From assembly GCA_963082975.1 (NCBI GenBank), contig OY720344.1:33410033-33474032 (forward strand): a stretch of 64,000 nucleotides of DNA. Direction: 5' to 3'. A model generated the notes under the pieces. It saw only the letters and a list, made by a program, of their open reading frames with translations. It searched no databases and had not been told where the DNA came from. This DNA is from Labia minor (lineage: Eukaryota > Arthropoda > Insecta > Dermaptera > Spongiphoridae). Both the position numbers and the translations under genes were made by a program. This document shows positions 59,815 through 64,000 of the stretch, piece by piece; within the stretch, counting starts at the first letter, position 1; each line of letters opens with the position of its first letter.

Positions 59815-60180
59815 CAAGAGTACCTCCTGGAGCGTACTTTCGCTGAAGATTCGAAATCATAATAAATAATCGAGACTGGGTGTGTGGGTTAGTAATAAAA
59901 AGGTAGACAGACACGCAATGAGGAAGGGACGGAGCCAAGGGCAGGTAGGAATCATCTGGCCCATTTCAGCTACGGAAATTCCAACATCTTCGTCTTCAAC
60001 GCTTGAAGAGAAGCATCCAGGATGAAAGAGATAATGAATGAAGCAGTTATTTCGGAGAATTGTTTATTTGTTTATAGGCTCAGGTTGTTTTGTTTTAAAA
60101 ATTTGACTTTCAATTAGAGGGATAATATGGGTGATGAGGGAGAGAGTCCATTAGACTAATAGGCAACCAGGAAGAAAAGT
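59815..60180 (+). other. Balanced-composition island 12 (unassigned)
   Basis: Contains a 35-codon ATG frame 59918-60025 (MRKGRSQGQVGIIWP...). It also contains gggcaggtagga (donor-like) and catttcagctacgg (acceptor-like). No recognised product. Candidate exon region. Confidence 0.3.
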
Positions 60181-61910
60181 GAGCATGAAAAAAATGTTAA
60201 TTCTTATATAACTAAAGGTCGATAAGCAGATGAGCTCTATTCAAACACTCCGTTAAAGTTTAAGTTTTTTCATAACGATTACTTATATTTTATTCATTCG
60301 ATTTATATATTTTTAATGATTAAATTAAATTAAAACGGATATACTATAATTTAATTACTAATGTTGAGATTTATTATTATCAATATTAATTTTATTAATT
60401 AATTAATTTGTTGGTCAATTTCATTGCTATTCAAGCTAAAAGGATAAAGGATATGGGTGGAATCTTCTTAAAGATAGCATCAAATTTTGAGAATTAAAAT
60501 GAAAATGAAAATTCTACTTAAAGTGAGTCAAAATGGGAGTGAAGATTTTTTTCCCCAATCTCTTCTGAATTGTAATCTTATAATATAAAAACAAATAAAT
60601 ATCCCCAAATTTCTATTTAAAAAAGAAATTTGTTTGTTTTAATATGTTTTGTTATATTATGTATAAATAATAATATATAATAAATAAATACAAATAATTG
60701 AAAGTTTTAACAAAATCTAAAGTTATTCAAATTGATAAATAAAATGAATTGAAATCTTTCTATTCCAAGATAACCACAAAGTCTCATTTTAAATACATTT
60801 TTTACCCAATAATATAATTTTTAATGAGTATTTTTTTAATCATGAGCAACATTATATTTAGATTTATTAAATTATTAAAAACTATTTTTTTTTAAATATT
60901 TAGATCAAGTTACTTTCTTCCCCTTTTACCTTAAAATAATTATTTTACATCCTTTAATTATATTAAAAAGAAATGATGTATAAAAAAGAAATATTTGGAG
61001 TCAAATTCATATAAAAAATTATAAACTATATATAATACCATTCCCTCAAAGTTTTTTTTGAAGCTATCTAGGAAAATATTAAATTAGTATGTACAATTTA
61101 TTTCAATTCTTGAATTCTTGAATAAGAGATTTAGATGGTACTACAAAACATTTAAAAAAATTCTAAATAATTGAAAATCTTTTAGAAGATGTTTTGTGTT
61201 AAATTTAACTATAGAAGTTGACTAAAAACTCCATATTATTTATTAATTTTCTTTTGTGCCCAGCCATCAACTCTGTTAATAGGTAGAAAATTACATTTTT
61301 CTGATATTTGAACAATATTGTCTTACAATTTGTCAGAATCTAAGTAAGGATGAACTCAAAAGTTTAGTTTAGTTCATTTAAGTTCAAATTTAATAAGAAT
61401 GAGGTATATCCCATAAAAATGCTCACTAGTACTTTTCAAAGATTGAAACTTCCGAGTTTTCGAGCACCATCATTTTCTATTTTGGGAAAATATTTTTCTT
61501 TTCTGATATAAAGTATCACTCTTTCTTTCATCACTACATATAATATAATAATCTCTATTTTAAAGTTAATTATATTTATTATTATTTCACAAAATAAAAA
61601 TATAATAAAATAAAATTATATCAGACTTAATAATAATTTGATTTGATTTTTATTCCTAAAAAACAATAGAAATAACAATAGTGGTATCAAAATGTTACAA
61701 ACATTCATGGAGGGATATATTTTATAACGAGGAATTTAATATAATATTATATTTTAATTAAAATAATATTCTTTTGTTTGTGTGTTAGACAATACTACTA
61801 CTTTTTAATTAAATATAACATATTGAATATGGTGCTTAAAATTTGATATATAGTTTTGAAATTTATATTTTTTTATTTTTTTCTCTGAAGGGTCGAAATC
61901 CTCTTGTAAA
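60181..61910. other. AT-rich stretch, no gene seen
   Basis: No features. Confidence 0.5.
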
Positions 61911-62180
61911 TTAATTTTTTGATGCTCTTTTTTCCCTTCCGTGTTCCCCATTCCATCCAACCCCACCTATCGAATTAGTCTTAGTTTTTTCTAGTTTAGT
62001 TGGTTCAACATTTCCTGAGTTAAGCCCATTGGAAGCTGGAAGCAGAAGGGCACCTTGGAAATCCCGTTAGGATCAAGGGCTGAGGGTTGTCAGATTCCTA
62101 TGCAATCATCTCCTTCTTCATCTTTTCCTCTCCCTCTTCCTATGTGGGCAGCCGGCTTGAGAAGCCTGCTTTTGTCTAGG
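61911..62180 (+). other. Balanced, pyrimidine-rich island 13 (unassigned)
   Basis: CT-rich blocks (ttttttcccttccgtgttcc; ctccttcttcatcttttcct). An open frame beginning at a TTG (62055) of about 100 codons has no ATG before it and no recognised motif. A polypyrimidine tract before an acceptor is possible. Confidence 0.3.
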
Positions 62181-62860
62181 ATTCTATCTATTTTTTTAAT
62201 TTTATTTTTTAATAGTTTTCGTTGTTACTTGTTGCTAGGGGTATTCAACCTGCATCTATTGAACGAACCACTAAATAAAAAAAATCAACGATGGGAAAAG
62301 AATTCAAAACATCTGCGTCGAAATACCCTTCAATTGTTTGATATAGTTATTTATAATAGATAAGTTAAATTTAATTGGGATTCATCGATATATAATACCT
62401 ATATAATTTCAATATTGAAAGTCTGTACTTTCGTTTTCGAAAAAAATTCCTCTTGTTAGATTAATAATAAGTTAGTTTACCCTTGACAGTTTAACATTGA
62501 AAATGAAGGGACCACGAGATAAAAAGAGAGTTCAAAAACCTTTCACTAGGAAGGGCAAACACGGAAGAGAAAAAACAGCCCATCAAGCTTTAAAAATTTA
62601 TAATCATTCAGTACCCTAAGACATAAAAAATAGTTCCTTAATCCTATTAAGTATTATAGAAAGAACAAAAAATTATTATAACACCCTGTTTGGAATTTTG
62701 GAAATTAAATAGAATTAATATAAAATAAATATAGTTACATTGTGTAGTTAGTTTTAGTTTAGAGTAAAAAGAGTAAAAAGTTCCCTCAATTATTCATTTA
62801 ATTCATAGAAATAAATAAAAATAAATATACTTTCACTAATAATAAGTAAGTAACGATATT
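62181..62860. other. AT-rich stretch, nothing recognised
   Basis: No features. Confidence 0.5.
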
Positions 62861-62864
62861 GGAA

Positions 62865-62995
62865 AACAATTGGGGGGAAGACCAAGGACGTGTTGGGAGT
62901 CTTTATAAAGGTTGATGTGAGGGAATTGGGAGAGCATAGGAATTGGATAATGGATGGGATTAGGCAGGTTTGGAAGAATGTGTATCATGCGCTAA
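62865..62995 (+). mobile_element. LINE scrap L10
   Basis: Frame-broken remnant: GGRPRTCWESL, then VDVRELGEHRNWIMDGIRQV and WKNVYHA. Same C-terminal block type as L4 (GRPRTRW...DVR...) but diverged, possibly a different subfamily. Confidence 0.65.
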
Positions 62996-63225
62996 AAAGT
63001 TTTTGCTTTTTTAGAAGAGAGAGACAGTTTAGTGGTATAATAATATTTAATCATGATATATAAAACTTAAAAAGTAAATTAATCATTCTGTAAATCTTTT
63101 ATTAATTATTATATTAAATAGACCATGACATTTAAATTTTCCTAAATCTTTTGATCAGCCAAATATAATTCTTTCTTTCAACAAAAAGGAAGTGTATTTA
63201 CATATAATAGTATATCTTTTTTTTA
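62996..63225. other. AT-rich spacer
   Basis: No features. Confidence 0.5.
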
Positions 63226-63691
63226 TTACCGACCGACGATAGTAAGGGAGGTATTGTTTTCACACCAAATTTCACATGTGGAGATTTTTACATATCTCCA
63301 CGAATCATGCATTTTCTTAACAGAAAAAAGTATATTTAGCATGATGTCTGTCCGTCCGTCTGTCCGTCCGTATAGATGTGTACAGCTTGAACGGCTCAAC
63401 GGATTTTGATGAATTGATCAACTTTTGGTGCAAATCCGGAAACCAGAAGTGGTAGTATTAGCGATCGACGATAGGAAGGGAAGGGTTATTTTCCCACCAA
63501 ACCACGTCACAGCCTGGTCTTACATATATAAATATTATAAATAAAATAAAATTAAAAATATTTATGTTATATCCATATCTGTTTTTTATTACATTAATAG
63601 ATATATTAAAATTATTTGAAATTGTTTCTGTAGCTGGAAATTATTTTACTTCAAACCGTCGGTCGGTTCGGTCCTGGCCACAGGTGAACTT
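63226..63691 (-). mobile_element. Family C element, copy C4, internally deleted
   Basis: All terminal landmarks present on the minus strand (5' hairpin region, IR1, IR2, CAATAC-CTCCCTTA box). The microsatellite is short (63349-63370) and about 180 bp of the middle is missing. Confidence 0.87.
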
Positions 63692-64000
63692 ATTTTTTAT
63701 ATGTAAATATTTAGAAAAATTAATAAGAAATAATGATATTATCAACTCTTATCTTAACTTGGTTTTGATTATTGAAAATATATTCTTGATCTCATAAATA
63801 GATAATTAAAATTTCCCTTTATTACATATTATTATTATTAATTTAAAATAAATTTGTTTTTCAAAATGACATTTTCCGTTATTCAAACGAATTAAATGAT
63901 TAAAAAAAACAATTAAGTTAATCACACACTTGGTGACCAGTCGAGAACAAATAACAACAAATAAAAAAAATACAACGGATTCTTACAAAAGAATTAGGTT
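63692..64000. other. AT-rich end of window
   Basis: No features. Confidence 0.5.

Noticed and set aside
62055..62363. 102-codon open frame
   Set aside because: It begins at TTG, not ATG, and runs out of the balanced island into AT-rich sequence. No motif is recognised.

Overview
This 64 kb window looks like animal nuclear DNA, most likely from an arthropod. It is strongly AT-rich, no bacterial-type operons are visible, and it is packed with decayed eukaryotic transposons: mariner and Tc1 relics, non-LTR retrotransposon tails of a type common in arthropods, hAT-like elements, MITEs, and rolling-circle-like elements with internal microsatellites. A crustacean or insect fits; the species cannot be fixed from sequence alone. 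I find no host protein-coding gene I would defend. The window reads as a gene desert or the inside of very large introns. A dozen or so short islands of balanced composition stand out from the AT-rich background and are the best places to look for exons or regulatory elements.

Mobile elements dominate. (1) Three non-autonomous families, here called A, B and C, share one layout: a 5' mini-hairpin, a subterminal inverted repeat (IR1), a core containing accaaatttcat, an internal microsatellite, a CAATAC...CTTA box, and a 3' terminal IR2 complementary to IR1 followed by AAAA. This is the architecture described for Helentron-associated (HINE / DINE-1-like) rolling-circle elements. Seven A copies, two B copies and four C copies are present, plus two orphan C 3' ends. 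(2) A non-LTR retrotransposon family with a GHVARM / GRPRTRW-type C-terminus and a two-hairpin 3' end is present in at least eight fragments. Another LINE tail with the EHTxFxC signature lies at 17.3-17.7 kb. (3) Mariner relics lie at 14.0, 19.2-22.1 and 36.3-36.7 kb, and a Tc1-like element with both ends lies at 58.2-59.2 kb. (4) hAT-type elements with 8-bp target duplications lie at 22.4 and 57.1 kb, and a probable one at 29.1 kb. (5) There are TTAA- and TA-flanked MITEs at 29.4, 40.4 and 40.6 kb. (6) Two other terminal-inverted-repeat families, F and G, are present with two copies each. (7) A near-perfect 152-bp inverted duplication at 9.4-9.7 kb has a hairpin core resembling Penelope-type terminal repeats.

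Layout: 0-11 kb holds A1, LINE, B1, A2, the inverted duplication, B2 and a LINE scrap. 11-19 kb holds a tRNA-like relic, a mariner, C1 and a LINE tail. 19-24 kb is a nest: a mariner split by a LINE with a 15-bp duplication, then another LINE tail split by a 1.15 kb hAT. 25-36 kb holds A3, A4 with A5 inserted in it, a hAT-like element with a nested palindromic MITE, G1, A6 and several islands. 36-49 kb holds a mariner, F1 with C2 nested in it, MITEs, a LINE cluster interrupted by C3, and G2. 50-64 kb holds F2, A7, a tRNA-like relic, a hAT MITE, the Tc1 element, LINE scraps and C4. Nested insertions give a relative order of activity: mariner, LINE and F elements are older, and the A/C families and the hAT inserted into them later.
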